Positions 1 to 6,562 are shown, numbered from the stretch's first letter. The stretch is 10,514 bases of DNA from Thermoanaerobaculia bacterium (GCA_025937035.1 JAICSG010000076.1:1-10514), one strand, 5' to 3'. Translations and numbers: made by a program. Notes: a model not told the origin generated them from the sequence alone.

Positions 1-543
1 GTCCCATTCGAGGTCGGGTCGCAATTCGAAGAGCTTCTTGCCGTGGGCCTTGCGCAGGCCGGGCTCGGCCGCGGCGGCGGCGTCCACGGCGCGCTCGATC
101 TCCGGCAAGTGGCGCTCGTCCGCCAGGCGGAAGTGGATGGAGATGGCGAAGCGCTTGGGCTCCACGAGCACCCCCTCGATGCCGCCGAGATCGCGGCGGA
201 GCTGCTCGGCCGCCCTCTCGATCTTCTCCGGAATTCCCTCTCCCACCTCCAGCCGCAGCGTCCCCGGGCCGGCGATGTCGTAGCCGTGGCTCCCGGCATA
301 GACGAGGCCGCTCAGGGCGACCAGGGCGGTCACGTCCTCCCGGCCGCGGCCGGAGACGATGACCACCCGAAACCGGCCGGCCAGGCGGCGGAGCACCTCG
401 CGCGTCTCTTCAGGGAGAGTGGCGAGGTCGGGACGGGGGGCGATCGGCGACAGGGTGCCGTCGTAGTCGAGGAAGAGGGCGGGACGGCGGCCGCGCAGGC
501 GCTCGGCGATCTCGTCCCAGCGGTCCAGGGCGGAAGGGCGCAT
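1..543 (-). CDS. otsB: Trehalose-6-phosphate phosphatase (OtsB), 3' end beyond the window
   Basis: This reading frame starts with ATG at 543 and runs off the left edge after 181 codons; OtsB proteins are about 250-270 aa, so about a third is missing. The family removes the phosphate from trehalose 6-phosphate to give trehalose in the cytoplasm. Visible HAD-superfamily features are LFLDYDGTLSPIA (residues 23-35, with nucleophile D26 and acid/base D28), VSGR (63-66), AGSHGYDI (83-90), VEPKRFAISIHFR (127-139) and GKKLFELRP (168-176). The later Asp-rich metal-binding motif lies outside the window. The start follows the otsA stop by 5 bases, so the two genes are surely cotranscribed and probably translationally coupled; an SD sequence would lie inside the otsA end. 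The gene order (otsA then otsB) and motifs make the call secure; only the C-terminus is unseen. Confidence 0.95.
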   Translation of the reverse strand, partial: MRPSALDRWDEIAERLRGRRPALFLDYDGTLSPIAPRPDLATLPEETREVLRRLAGRFRVVIVSGRGREDVTALVALSGLVYAGSHGYDIAGPGTLRLEVGEGIPEKIERAAEQLRRDLGGIEGVLVEPKRFAISIHFRLADERHLPEIERAVDAAAAAEPGLRKAHGKKLFELRPDLEWD

Positions 544-548
544 CGGGC

Positions 549-2093
549 TTACAGGTACTCTTCGATCTCGATGGGAGGGAAGTACTCTTTCATCGCCCGG
601 AAGTCGTCCGGCACGGTGCCCAGGGCGGCCTGGAGATAGTAGTCCACCCACCAGAAAATATCCTGCTCGCGGACGATCTCGCGCATCCTTTCCATGCGGG
701 CCCGGCGCTCCTCCTCGCTCATGTCGAAGGCCTCCTTGAGGGCGTCCGCCATCCCCTCGATGTCGTGCGGATTGACCAGCAGCGCCCCCTCCTGGAGCTG
801 CGCCGCGGCGCCGGCGAATTCGGAGAGGACGAGCACGCCGCAGCCGTCCACCTGGGTCGCGCAGAATTCCTTGGCCACCAGGTTCATGCCGTCCTTGATC
901 GAGGTGACGAAGCAGACCCGGGCCATCCGGTAGAGCGAGAGCAGGTCCCGCCGGGCCAGGCTTTTGTAGTGGTAATGGACCGGCACCCAGCCGGCGGTGG
1001 AGAATTCGCCGTTGATCTCCCCCACGAGCCGCTCGATGTCCGCCTTCAGGGATTGGTACTCCGGAACCCCCTCGCGGCTGGGCACCACGACCTGGAAGAG
1101 GATCGCCTGCTCGCGCAGCTCCTTGTGACGTTGCAGGGCGTTGCGGAAGGCCTTCAGCCGCTCGACCAGACCCTTGGTGTAGTCCAGGCGGTCGACTCCG
1201 ATGATGATTTGGCGGGGGCCCATCCGGTCCCGCAGCTCCACCATGCGCCGAGTCACCTCCTCGGAACGGGCGGCGTCCTCATAGGACTTGAAGTCGATGC
1301 CGATGGGGAAAGCCCCGACCTTCACCGAGCGGTGGCCCAGGCGCACCTCGGCGATCGCGCCGCCCTCGTGGATCTCCGCCTCGGGGAGGAGGTTCTCGAT
1401 GCAGGTGAGGAAGTTCCGGGTGTCGCGCGTGGTCTGGAAGCCCAGGAGGTCGTAGGCCAGCAGGGCCTTGAGGATCTGGCCCCGCCAGGGGAGCCTCAAC
1501 AGGATGTCGAGCGGCGGGAAGGGGATGTGGAGGAAGAAGCCGACGCGCGCCGATTCCCTTTTGCGGCGGGCCTGCTCGGCCACGTGGATGAGCTGGTAGT
1601 CCTGCACCCAGATGAAGTCCTCCTCGCGGCAGTGCCGGATCGCGCAGTCGGCGAACTTCTCGTTGACCTCGAGGTAGGAGTACCAGAAGGACGGGTCAAA
1701 ATTGCACTGCCCGAGCAGATCGTGGAACAGCGGCCAGAGGATGCCGTTGGCGAATCCTTCGTAGAACCCCTTGACCTCGTTGTCCGAGAGGAGGACGGGC
1801 ACGAGCTCGTACCCCCGCTCCCGGTATCCCTCGGAGAGCACGGCCTCCCAGGAGCCCCCTCGTTCGAGGGGCAGCCCCGGCCAGCCGATCCACAGGCCGC
1901 CCCGGTGGGAGAGCACCGGCGCCAAGGCGCTCACCAGCCCGCCGGACCCGGGTTTGAGGCCCCAGCCGCCGCTCTTTCTTTCGAGCACGATGGGGAGGCG
2001 GTTGGAGACGACGAGGAGGCGTTGGGTGATCGGGCTCAAAGCGAACAGGAATTTGTGCAAAGGGTAAGCCAGAGACGATCTCGAAACTTTCAC
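549..2093 (-). CDS. otsA: Alpha,alpha-trehalose-phosphate synthase (OtsA, GT20)
   Basis: This 514-aa cytoplasmic glycosyltransferase transfers glucose from a nucleotide sugar (UDP-glucose in the best-known members) to glucose 6-phosphate, making trehalose 6-phosphate for the OtsB encoded 5 bases downstream. Family motifs are VVSNRLPIVLERKSGGW (28-44), GSGGLVSAL (49-57), ILWPLFHDL (118-126), IWVQDYQL (161-168), GFFLHIPFPP (185-194), LLGFQTTRDTRNF (216-228), VDRLDYTKGLVERL (300-313, with the phosphate-binding R302 and K307) and DGMNLVAKEF (401-410). The QDYQL form replaces the enterobacterial HDYHL but, as I recall, also occurs in mycobacterial OtsA, so I do not treat it as a defect. The start used is GTG at 2093, preceded by a weak AGGGTAG. 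The conserved core only begins near residue 26, so a TTG at codon 19 (LSPITQR) is an alternative. It is divergent from the 2119 gene with only 25 bp between starts. Confidence 0.96.
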   Translation of the reverse strand: MKVSRSSLAYPLHKFLFALSPITQRLLVVSNRLPIVLERKSGGWGLKPGSGGLVSALAPVLSHRGGLWIGWPGLPLERGGSWEAVLSEGYRERGYELVPVLLSDNEVKGFYEGFANGILWPLFHDLLGQCNFDPSFWYSYLEVNEKFADCAIRHCREEDFIWVQDYQLIHVAEQARRKRESARVGFFLHIPFPPLDILLRLPWRGQILKALLAYDLLGFQTTRDTRNFLTCIENLLPEAEIHEGGAIAEVRLGHRSVKVGAFPIGIDFKSYEDAARSEEVTRRMVELRDRMGPRQIIIGVDRLDYTKGLVERLKAFRNALQRHKELREQAILFQVVVPSREGVPEYQSLKADIERLVGEINGEFSTAGWVPVHYHYKSLARRDLLSLYRMARVCFVTSIKDGMNLVAKEFCATQVDGCGVLVLSEFAGAAAQLQEGALLVNPHDIEGMADALKEAFDMSEEERRARMERMREIVREQDIFWWVDYYLQAALGTVPDDFRAMKEYFPPIEIEEYL

Positions 2094-2118
2094 CTACCCT
2101 GGTCGTAGTATTGCCCCG
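2094..2118. promoter_or_regulatory. Candidate shared divergent promoter with one symmetric -10 element
   Basis: Only 25 bp separate the GTG of otsA from the ATG at 2119. TAGTAT (2106-2111) on the plus strand fits TAnnnT and ends 7 bases before the ATG, as expected for a leaderless transcript. No Shine-Dalgarno sequence precedes that ATG. On the minus strand the overlapping AATACT (2112-2107) matches 4 of 6 bases of TATAAT and would place a start near 2100, giving otsA a very short leader with AGGGTAG. Both -35 regions would lie in or near the opposite gene, and I see no good TTGACA match. The site is inferred from spacing and symmetry. Confidence 0.4.
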
Positions 2119-4395
2119 ATGCGACGATCTCCAAAGCGCCACCCCACCCTGTTCTTCCTTGCTCTTCTGATCCCGGCCTGCCCTCTGCTCGCCGCGCAGG
2201 CCGCCCCGGAGCCGGCTCCGGAGGCGCTCCATATCGCGCGGGCCACCGGGCCGATCGAGGTGGACGGCCGGCTGGGGGATCCGGGGTGGAACGGCGCCAC
2301 GAAGGTGGAGACCTTCTACGAGACGAGCCCGGGGGACAACGTCGAGCCCAAGGTGAAGACGACCGCCTGGCTGACCTACGATGACCGTTTCTTCTACGCC
2401 GCCTTCGACTTCCAGGACCCCGATCCGAAGAGCATCCGCGCCCCCTTCGCCGACCATGACGACATCTCGAGCTCCACGGACTACGGCGGGATCGTTCTCG
2501 ACACCCGCAACGACGGCAAGACCGGGTTCATGTTCCTGGCCAATCCGCACAACCTCCAGTACGACGCCATCAGCAGCGACGTGAGTGGCGAGGACAACTC
2601 GCCCGACTTCTACTGGGACTCGTCGGCGCGGATCACCTCGACCGGCTGGACGCTGGAGATCCGCGTCCCCTTCTCCTCCCTGCGCTACAACTCGGCCGAC
2701 GTGCAGAATTGGGGGATCCTCCTCTTCCGCAACTACCCGCGCGATTTCCGCTATCAGATCTTCAACGTCAAGCAACCGCGCGGCTCGAGCTGCTTCGTCT
2801 GCCACGAGCAGAAGATCACCGGCCTCACCGGCCTGCCGGGCGGCAACCACGCCGTGCTGGCCCCCTACGTCACGGGACGGCGGGATTCGTTCCCCGAAGG
2901 GGCCCCCGGCTCCCCGCTGGCCGACCGGCCGGTCCACTGGGAGACCGGGCTCGACGCCAAATGGACGCCGAACGCCAACACGGCCATCGACGCCACGATC
3001 AATCCGGACTTCTCGCAGGTCGAATCGGACGTGGCCCAGATCACCGCCAACGAGCGCTTCGCCCTCTTCTTCCCCGAGAAGCGCCCGTTCTTCCTGGAGG
3101 GGCTCGACCTCTTCGCGACCCCGTTGCAGGCCGTCTACACAAGGAACATCACCTCGCCGCGCTGGGGCCTGCGGGCGACCGGAGAGGTGGGGAATTCTCT
3201 CTATACCTTTCTGGTCACCGAGGACCGCGGCGGCGGGAGCGTGATCATTCCGGGCCGCAACTCCTCCAGCTTCGCGCCGGAGGACTTCACCTCGCGCGTG
3301 GCGATCGGCCGGGGGAGGCACGACTTTGGAGCCTCCTTCGCGAGCTTCCTGATCACCGACCGCGAGATCGAGGGGGGCGGGCACAATCGGGTCTTCGGCC
3401 CCGACTTCCAGTGGCGGCCGAACGGCCACGACACGGTCACCGGGCAGTTTCTGCTCAGCGACACCCAGACACCCGACCGCCCCGACCTCGCCGCGGAATG
3501 GAACGGCCAGAGCCTCAGATCCCACTCCTCCTATCTCAACTGGAATCACGTCTCGCGCACCTGGGACTGGACCCTCCAGTACATCGACGCCGGCGACGAA
3601 TTCCGGGCCGACCTCGGCTTCGTCCCCCAAGTGGGAGCGCGCGACTACACGGCCACCCTCGGCCGGTCGTTCTTCCCCGAGAGGGGGATCTTCCGTCATG
3701 TCCGCCCCTTCCTGCGGCTGCGGCAGGTGGACGACGTGGACGGAGCCCTGATCCAGCGCCAGGGTATCCCCGGCGTGCAGTTGGAGGGGCTCTGGAACGG
3801 CAACCTCACCGTCGAGCACCACACGGAGACGGTGCGCGCCGGCAGCCATCTCTTCGACACCGATTTCTTCGTCACCGCGATCCAGGTGAGCCCCTCGCAG
3901 AGGCTCACCGACCTGGTGCTGAATCTCACGGCCGGGGACGACGTCGACTTCGCCAACGAGCGGCCGGCGCGGGGGATCACGGCGAGCCTCCAGGGGACGT
4001 TGCGCCCCACCGACCACCTGGCCATTCAGCTCAACGGCTCCCGGCGGCAGCTCGACGTCTCGCCCACGGGCACGGGCCCGCGGGACGAGCGCCTGTTCAC
4101 GGCCGATGTGGCCCGCGCCAAGGCCACCTACACCTTCACCTCCCGGGCCTTCCTGCGGCTGGTCGCCCAGCGCGTCCACACGACGCGGAACCCGGAGCTC
4201 TACGAGCCCATCTTCGGCGTGCTCCCCAAGGAGGACAACGAGGTCACCAGCTCGGCCCTCTTCGCCTACAAGCTGAACTGGCAGACCGTGCTCTTCCTCG
4301 GCTACTCGGACGACCGCGCCCTGTCGGTGGAGGACCGGCTGGCGCCCATCGGCCGCGCGCTGTTCTTCAAGATCTCTTACGCCTTCCAGCGCTGA
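2119..4395 (+). CDS. Secreted CBM9-like / DUF5916 outer-membrane-type protein
   Basis: This 758-aa protein has an N-terminal export signal (RRSPKR then a hydrophobic stretch to about residue 26, likely cut after AQA). Residues 38-190 are a CBM9-like beta-sandwich: IEVDGRLGDPGWNGA (46-60), the WLTYDDRFFYAAFDFQDPDP segment and GIVLDTRNDGKTGFMF (124-139). The rest is DUF5916, marked by INPDFSQVESDVAQITANER (294-313) and the FFPEKRPFFLEG box (317-328). It continues as alternating-hydrophobicity strands ending in FKISYAFQR, consistent with an outer-membrane beta-barrel. The family is usually annotated only as carbohydrate binding family 9 domain-containing protein; substrate and role are unknown. 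A CFVCH sequence (C225, C228, H229) lies between the two regions and matches a heme c attachment motif. No SD precedes the ATG (see 2094-2118). The start is supported by the basic N-terminus right after it. A DUF4412 gene follows after 52 bases. Confidence 0.88.
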   Translation: MRRSPKRHPTLFFLALLIPACPLLAAQAAPEPAPEALHIARATGPIEVDGRLGDPGWNGATKVETFYETSPGDNVEPKVKTTAWLTYDDRFFYAAFDFQDPDPKSIRAPFADHDDISSSTDYGGIVLDTRNDGKTGFMFLANPHNLQYDAISSDVSGEDNSPDFYWDSSARITSTGWTLEIRVPFSSLRYNSADVQNWGILLFRNYPRDFRYQIFNVKQPRGSSCFVCHEQKITGLTGLPGGNHAVLAPYVTGRRDSFPEGAPGSPLADRPVHWETGLDAKWTPNANTAIDATINPDFSQVESDVAQITANERFALFFPEKRPFFLEGLDLFATPLQAVYTRNITSPRWGLRATGEVGNSLYTFLVTEDRGGGSVIIPGRNSSSFAPEDFTSRVAIGRGRHDFGASFASFLITDREIEGGGHNRVFGPDFQWRPNGHDTVTGQFLLSDTQTPDRPDLAAEWNGQSLRSHSSYLNWNHVSRTWDWTLQYIDAGDEFRADLGFVPQVGARDYTATLGRSFFPERGIFRHVRPFLRLRQVDDVDGALIQRQGIPGVQLEGLWNGNLTVEHHTETVRAGSHLFDTDFFVTAIQVSPSQRLTDLVLNLTAGDDVDFANERPARGITASLQGTLRPTDHLAIQLNGSRRQLDVSPTGTGPRDERLFTADVARAKATYTFTSRAFLRLVAQRVHTTRNPELYEPIFGVLPKEDNEVTSSALFAYKLNWQTVLFLGYSDDRALSVEDRLAPIGRALFFKISYAFQR

Positions 4396-4415
4396 GGTGA
4401 GATAGCATCTCCCTC
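4394..4415 (+). other. Small hairpin immediately after the DUF5916 stop
   Basis: GAGG (4394-4397) and GAGAT (4399-4403) pair with ATCTC (4407-4411) and CCTC (4412-4415) around an AGC loop, with one bulged T. The stem overlaps the TGA stop. No T tract follows, so an intrinsic terminator is not supported; it could be an mRNA 3' stabilising or attenuating structure between the two genes, or chance. Confidence 0.3.
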
Positions 4416-4447
4416 GCATCGAAGCGCCGCAGCCCGAGGAGATCCGC

Positions 4448-5128
4448 ATGAGCCCACGCCGTATCCTGCCGCTCGCCCTGATGGCCTTCGCCCTCCCTTC
4501 TCTCCTGGGGGCGGGGAGCCTGATCACGACCCAGCAATACGCCCGCAAGAACTCCAAGGACAAGCTCTACCTGCAGAAGGGGGACCTGCGGGTCGAGACC
4601 GAAGGGGGGCAGGTGATGATCTTCCACGCGGCGGACGGCGCTCTCTGGCTGCTCGATCCCGTCCGCAAGACCTATCTCGATATCGGCGCCCAGCTCGCCG
4701 CCAAGGGCGGCCACCCGGCGGGAGCCAGGATCGATCCGGTCCCCGCCACCTATCAGAAGGTCGCCTCCGGAGCAGACGTCAACGGCTTCAAGGCCGATCA
4801 GTACGACGTGCTCCAGGGGACGGAGAAGATCGCCGAGGTCTGGCTGGCCGACCCGAAGGCGATCGGCGTCGATCCCGCCGACGCCGCCGGCTTCCGCCTG
4901 CTGGCGAAGCGGCTGGGCTATCAGGCGCCGGCCTACTTCGGCTTCGCCCTGAGCGAGGGCTCTCCGGAGGGGGTGCCGGTGCGCACCATCACCTATTCCA
5001 AGGGGCAGCGGATCTCGATCAACGAGTTTCAGAGCATCCAGCAGCAGGAGATGCCCGCGTCGCTGTTCGAGCTGCCGAAGGATTTCAAGCCGGGCACGGT
5101 CGCCGCCAGCCCCGGGGGACCGAGCTGA
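4448..5128 (+). CDS. Exported DUF4412-type periplasmic protein
   Basis: This 226-aa protein starts with a signal peptide (SPRR, then hydrophobic residues 6-22, probable cleavage near the GAG at 21-23). The ATG follows GAGGAG (4436-4441) at good spacing. The body resembles DUF4412 proteins, a periplasmic LolA-like fold family: KLYLQKGDLRVETEGGQVMI (39-58), WLLDPVRKTYLDI (67-79), VNGFKADQYDVLQG (111-124), a VWLADPKAIGV segment (131-141) and the typical closing EMPASLFELPKDFKPG (201-216). No lipobox or membrane anchor is visible beyond the signal peptide, so it is likely soluble in the periplasm. Its function is not established; by fold it may bind a lipid or another hydrophobic ligand, which is inference. 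It lies between an outer-membrane-type protein and an inner-membrane PH/SHOCT protein; the 16-base gap downstream indicates an operon with the latter. Confidence 0.75.
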   Translation: MSPRRILPLALMAFALPSLLGAGSLITTQQYARKNSKDKLYLQKGDLRVETEGGQVMIFHAADGALWLLDPVRKTYLDIGAQLAAKGGHPAGARIDPVPATYQKVASGADVNGFKADQYDVLQGTEKIAEVWLADPKAIGVDPADAAGFRLLAKRLGYQAPAYFGFALSEGSPEGVPVRTITYSKGQRISINEFQSIQQQEMPASLFELPKDFKPGTVAASPGGPS

Positions 5129-5144
5129 GCACGGAGAAAAAACC

Positions 5145-5756
5145 ATGCGGATCGAGGCCCAGCTTCAGACCGGCGAGGAGATCCTCTACCGGGCCCAGGT
5201 CACCCGGCTCACCCTGGCGCCCATCCTGGCGATGGCGGGGATCGCGCTGGTGGCCGCGGCGGTCGCCTGGTTTCATTTCCAGAGCGCTCCGGGAGGGCTG
5301 ATCCTCCTCGTGGTGGCCGCGATCTTCGGCCTCGTCTATCTTTGGAAGGATTTCGTCCGCCGCGCCAACGATTATGTATTGACCAATCACCGGCTGATCC
5401 AGGAGACGGGGATCCTCTCCCGCCGGTCGATCGACTCCCGGCTGGACAAGATCAACAACGTCGAATACCGGCAGACCCTCTGGGGGCGCCTCCTCAATTA
5501 TGGGGATGTGGAGATCGACACCGCGAGCGACGCCGGGGTGGCGGTGTTCCGCAATATCTCCCACCCGCTGCAATTCCGGAACACCATCCTCGCCGCGGCC
5601 GAGCAGTACCGCTCCGCCGGACGCTTCCCGGCCCCCGCGCCCGCCGCCCCCTCGGGAGCCGAGCGGATGCGCCAGCTCAAGACGCTGTTCGATGATGGCC
5701 TGATCTCCCGCGAGGAGTACGAGGCCAAGCGGCGGGAGCTGCTGTCGGAGCTGTAG
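5145..5756 (+). CDS. Membrane protein with bacterial PH domain (bPH2/DUF304) and C-terminal SHOCT domain
   Basis: This 203-aa protein has two adjacent transmembrane segments (about residues 22-43 and 50-67) forming an inner-membrane hairpin. A bacterial pleckstrin-homology domain follows (about 68-150): DYVLTNHRLIQETGILSRR (76-94), SRLDKINNVEYRQTLWGRL (98-116), NYGDVEID (118-125) and FRNISHPLQFRNTI (135-148). An Ala/Pro linker (161-171) leads to a typical SHOCT motif at the very C-terminus (172-203: LKTLFDDGLISREEYEAKRRELL). SHOCT is a short oligomerisation-type domain; the molecular role of this architecture is not known. The ATG is preceded by GGAG (5133-5136) 8 bases upstream and lies 16 bases after the DUF4412 stop, so the two are probably one transcription unit. 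A large palindromic element begins 20 bases after the stop and may end this transcript. Confidence 0.9.
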   Translation: MRIEAQLQTGEEILYRAQVTRLTLAPILAMAGIALVAAAVAWFHFQSAPGGLILLVVAAIFGLVYLWKDFVRRANDYVLTNHRLIQETGILSRRSIDSRLDKINNVEYRQTLWGRLLNYGDVEIDTASDAGVAVFRNISHPLQFRNTILAAAEQYRSAGRFPAPAPAAPSGAERMRQLKTLFDDGLISREEYEAKRRELLSEL

Positions 5757-5775
5757 TCGACGTTCGGCGAAGGGT

Positions 5776-5997
5776 GTAGAGACGTTCCAGTCCGTTTCAG
5801 CACGATGCCCGCAGGCCATCAACGTCGGAACGTCTCTTCGGAGGGTATGACCTGTCGGGAACCCCGTGTTGCCGGACCGCGATCCTGATCCTCGATCCGG
5901 CACGCGCGGAGAGGGAAGGTTGGCGGCCTCGGGAGGGAGACGTCCCGACGTTGGGGGCCTGCCCGCGTTGTGCTGAAACGGACTGGAACGTCTCTAC
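5776..5997. repeat. 222-bp palindromic element with perfect 28-bp terminal inverted repeats (MITE-like)
   Basis: The 28 bases at 5776-5803 (starting GTAGAGACGTTCCAG) are the exact reverse complement of 5970-5997 (ending CTGGAACGTCTCTAC). Inward, pairing continues with few mismatches: 5804-5808 with 5965-5969, 5811-5817 with 5956-5962, 5819-5828 with 5945-5954, and 5830-5836 with 5937-5943. A further inner stem joins GCCGGA (5871-5876) and TCCGGC (5896-5901). The bases GGT occur directly outside both ends (5773-5775 and 5998-6000), a possible 3-bp target duplication, though three bases can match by chance. No plausible protein gene is inside, so it would be non-autonomous. It sits 20 bp after the PH/SHOCT stop and 98 bp before the first cysteine-rich peptide gene, filling most of the only gene-free stretch over 300 bp. 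As RNA it could act as a terminator or a structured 5' leader. Confidence 0.8.
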
Positions 5998-6095
5998 GGT
6001 TCTCCGCGCGACCCTTGGCGTTTTCTTCGTCCTCGAGGCACCTTAGAAGTAGGGAGGCTCGATGTCCGGGCTGTCCCTTCCCGCCAGGAGGACCC

Positions 6096-6269
6096 ATGAG
6101 GAAGCTGATCTATCTCGGGTTCGGTCTCACTCTCACCGTCGCCAGCATGGTTTCGACCGCCCGGCCCGCCCAGGCCTCCGACTGCACCACCTATTGCAGC
6201 CCGGACCACTGCTGCTACTCCTGTTGCATCGTCAATGGTTTCCGGCACTGTACCGCGCCGGCCTGCTGA
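6096..6269 (+). CDS. Secreted eight-cysteine micropeptide, copy 1
   Basis: This 57-aa precursor starts at ATG 6096, directly after a full AGGAGGA (6086-6092), which decides the start over longer in-frame alternatives such as the GTG at 5970 inside the palindrome. Residues 1-27 are a Sec signal peptide (MRK, hydrophobic core from LIYLGFG, PAQA cleavage site). The predicted mature peptide is 30 residues (28-57) with eight cysteines at mature positions 3, 7, 12, 13, 16, 17, 25 and 30, the last being the C-terminal residue: C-x3-C-x4-CC-x2-CC-x7-C-x4-C. I do not recognise a named family. The pattern suggests four disulfides formed outside the cytoplasm; metal binding is an alternative. A paralogue follows 52 bp downstream. 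No processing enzyme or exporter lies nearby, so a modified RiPP is not supported. Confidence 0.8.
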   Translation: MRKLIYLGFGLTLTVASMVSTARPAQASDCTTYCSPDHCCYSCCIVNGFRHCTAPAC

Positions 6270-6321
6270 GCCGCGCATCCACCGACCGGGTCACAGGACC
6301 CAAGAAGGAAGGGAGATCCTC

Positions 6322-6498
6322 ATGCGCAAGAAGCTGACCTATCTCGGTCTCGGCCTCGCCCTCACCCTCGCCGCGCTCGTCTCGAGCTCCAGGCCCGCGC
6401 AGGCCTCGAATTGCGTGACGGACTGCTCGACCGGCTGCTGCTCCACCTGCTGTCAGATCAGCCCCACCAAGTGGATCTGCACCTATCAGCCCTGTTGA
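6322..6498 (+). CDS. Secreted eight-cysteine micropeptide, copy 2
   Basis: This 58-aa precursor is a paralogue of the gene at 6096. It starts at ATG 6322, preceded by GGGAG (6311-6315) 6 bases upstream. The signal peptide (residues 1-28, MRKKLTYLGLGLALTL to RPAQA) is about 70% identical to that of copy 1, while the mature part keeps mainly the cysteines. The mature peptide is again 30 residues, with cysteines at 3, 7, 11, 12, 15, 16, 25 and 30: C-x3-C-x3-CC-x2-CC-x8-C-x4-C. The one-residue loss in the second loop is offset by a one-residue gain in the fifth, so total length is unchanged. Strong leader conservation with variable loops is the usual outcome of duplication followed by diversification of a secreted peptide. 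Target and function are unknown. A GC-rich hairpin lies 17 bp after the stop. Confidence 0.82.
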   Translation: MRKKLTYLGLGLALTLAALVSSSRPAQASNCVTDCSTGCCSTCCQISPTKWICTYQPC

Positions 6499-6515
6499 TC
6501 CATCCAGGAGCCTGC

Positions 6516-6541
6516 CGCCGCCCCGGATCTCCGGGACGGCG
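6516..6541 (+). terminator. GC-rich hairpin after the micropeptide genes (terminator-like, no U tract)
   Basis: CCCGG (6522-6526) pairs with CCGGG (6531-6535) around ATCT, and after one C/A mismatch CGCCG (6516-6520) pairs with CGGCG (6537-6541). The 10-bp stem is strong but no T run follows. It lies between the micropeptide stop and the helicase start and may separate the two transcripts. The call as terminator is tentative. Confidence 0.35.
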
Positions 6542-6544
6542 CCG

Positions 6545-6553
6545 TGCTACCAT
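6545..6553 (+). promoter_or_regulatory. Possible extended -10 element for the helicase gene
   Basis: TGCTACCAT fits the extended -10 form TGnTAnnnT and ends 9 bases before the ATG at 6563, which would give a transcript with almost no leader. No clear Shine-Dalgarno sequence precedes this ATG (only AGGCGG 2 bases upstream, too close). I see no convincing -35 element. This is inference from position and pattern alone. Confidence 0.25.
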
Positions 6554-6562
6554 CAGGCGGTA

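Noticed and set aside
2119..2200. Lipoprotein signal in the DUF5916 protein (IPAC, C21).
   Set aside because: IPAC is a poor lipobox (Pro at -2), and an ordinary cleavage site AQA follows; a beta-barrel protein would not need a lipid anchor. Not fully excluded.
1696..4563. A 955-codon open frame on the minus strand opposite the DUF5916 gene, also covering part of otsA.
   Set aside because: It is an antisense shadow caused by high GC: low-complexity Arg/Gly/Val/Glu composition, no domain, and it overlaps two well-supported genes.
6015..6049. Promoter upstream of the first micropeptide (TTGGCG at 6015 and TAGAAG at 6044).
   Set aside because: The spacing is about 23 bp and the -10 match is poor; not strong enough to annotate.
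5970..6095. A longer start (GTG at 5970) for the first micropeptide, beginning inside the palindrome.
   Set aside because: The extra residues would bury the signal peptide, and a perfect AGGAGGA sits just before the ATG at 6096.
6096..6498. The micropeptides as RiPP precursors (lanthipeptide or similar).
   Set aside because: They have typical Sec signal peptides rather than RiPP leaders, and no modifying enzyme or dedicated transporter is seen in the window.
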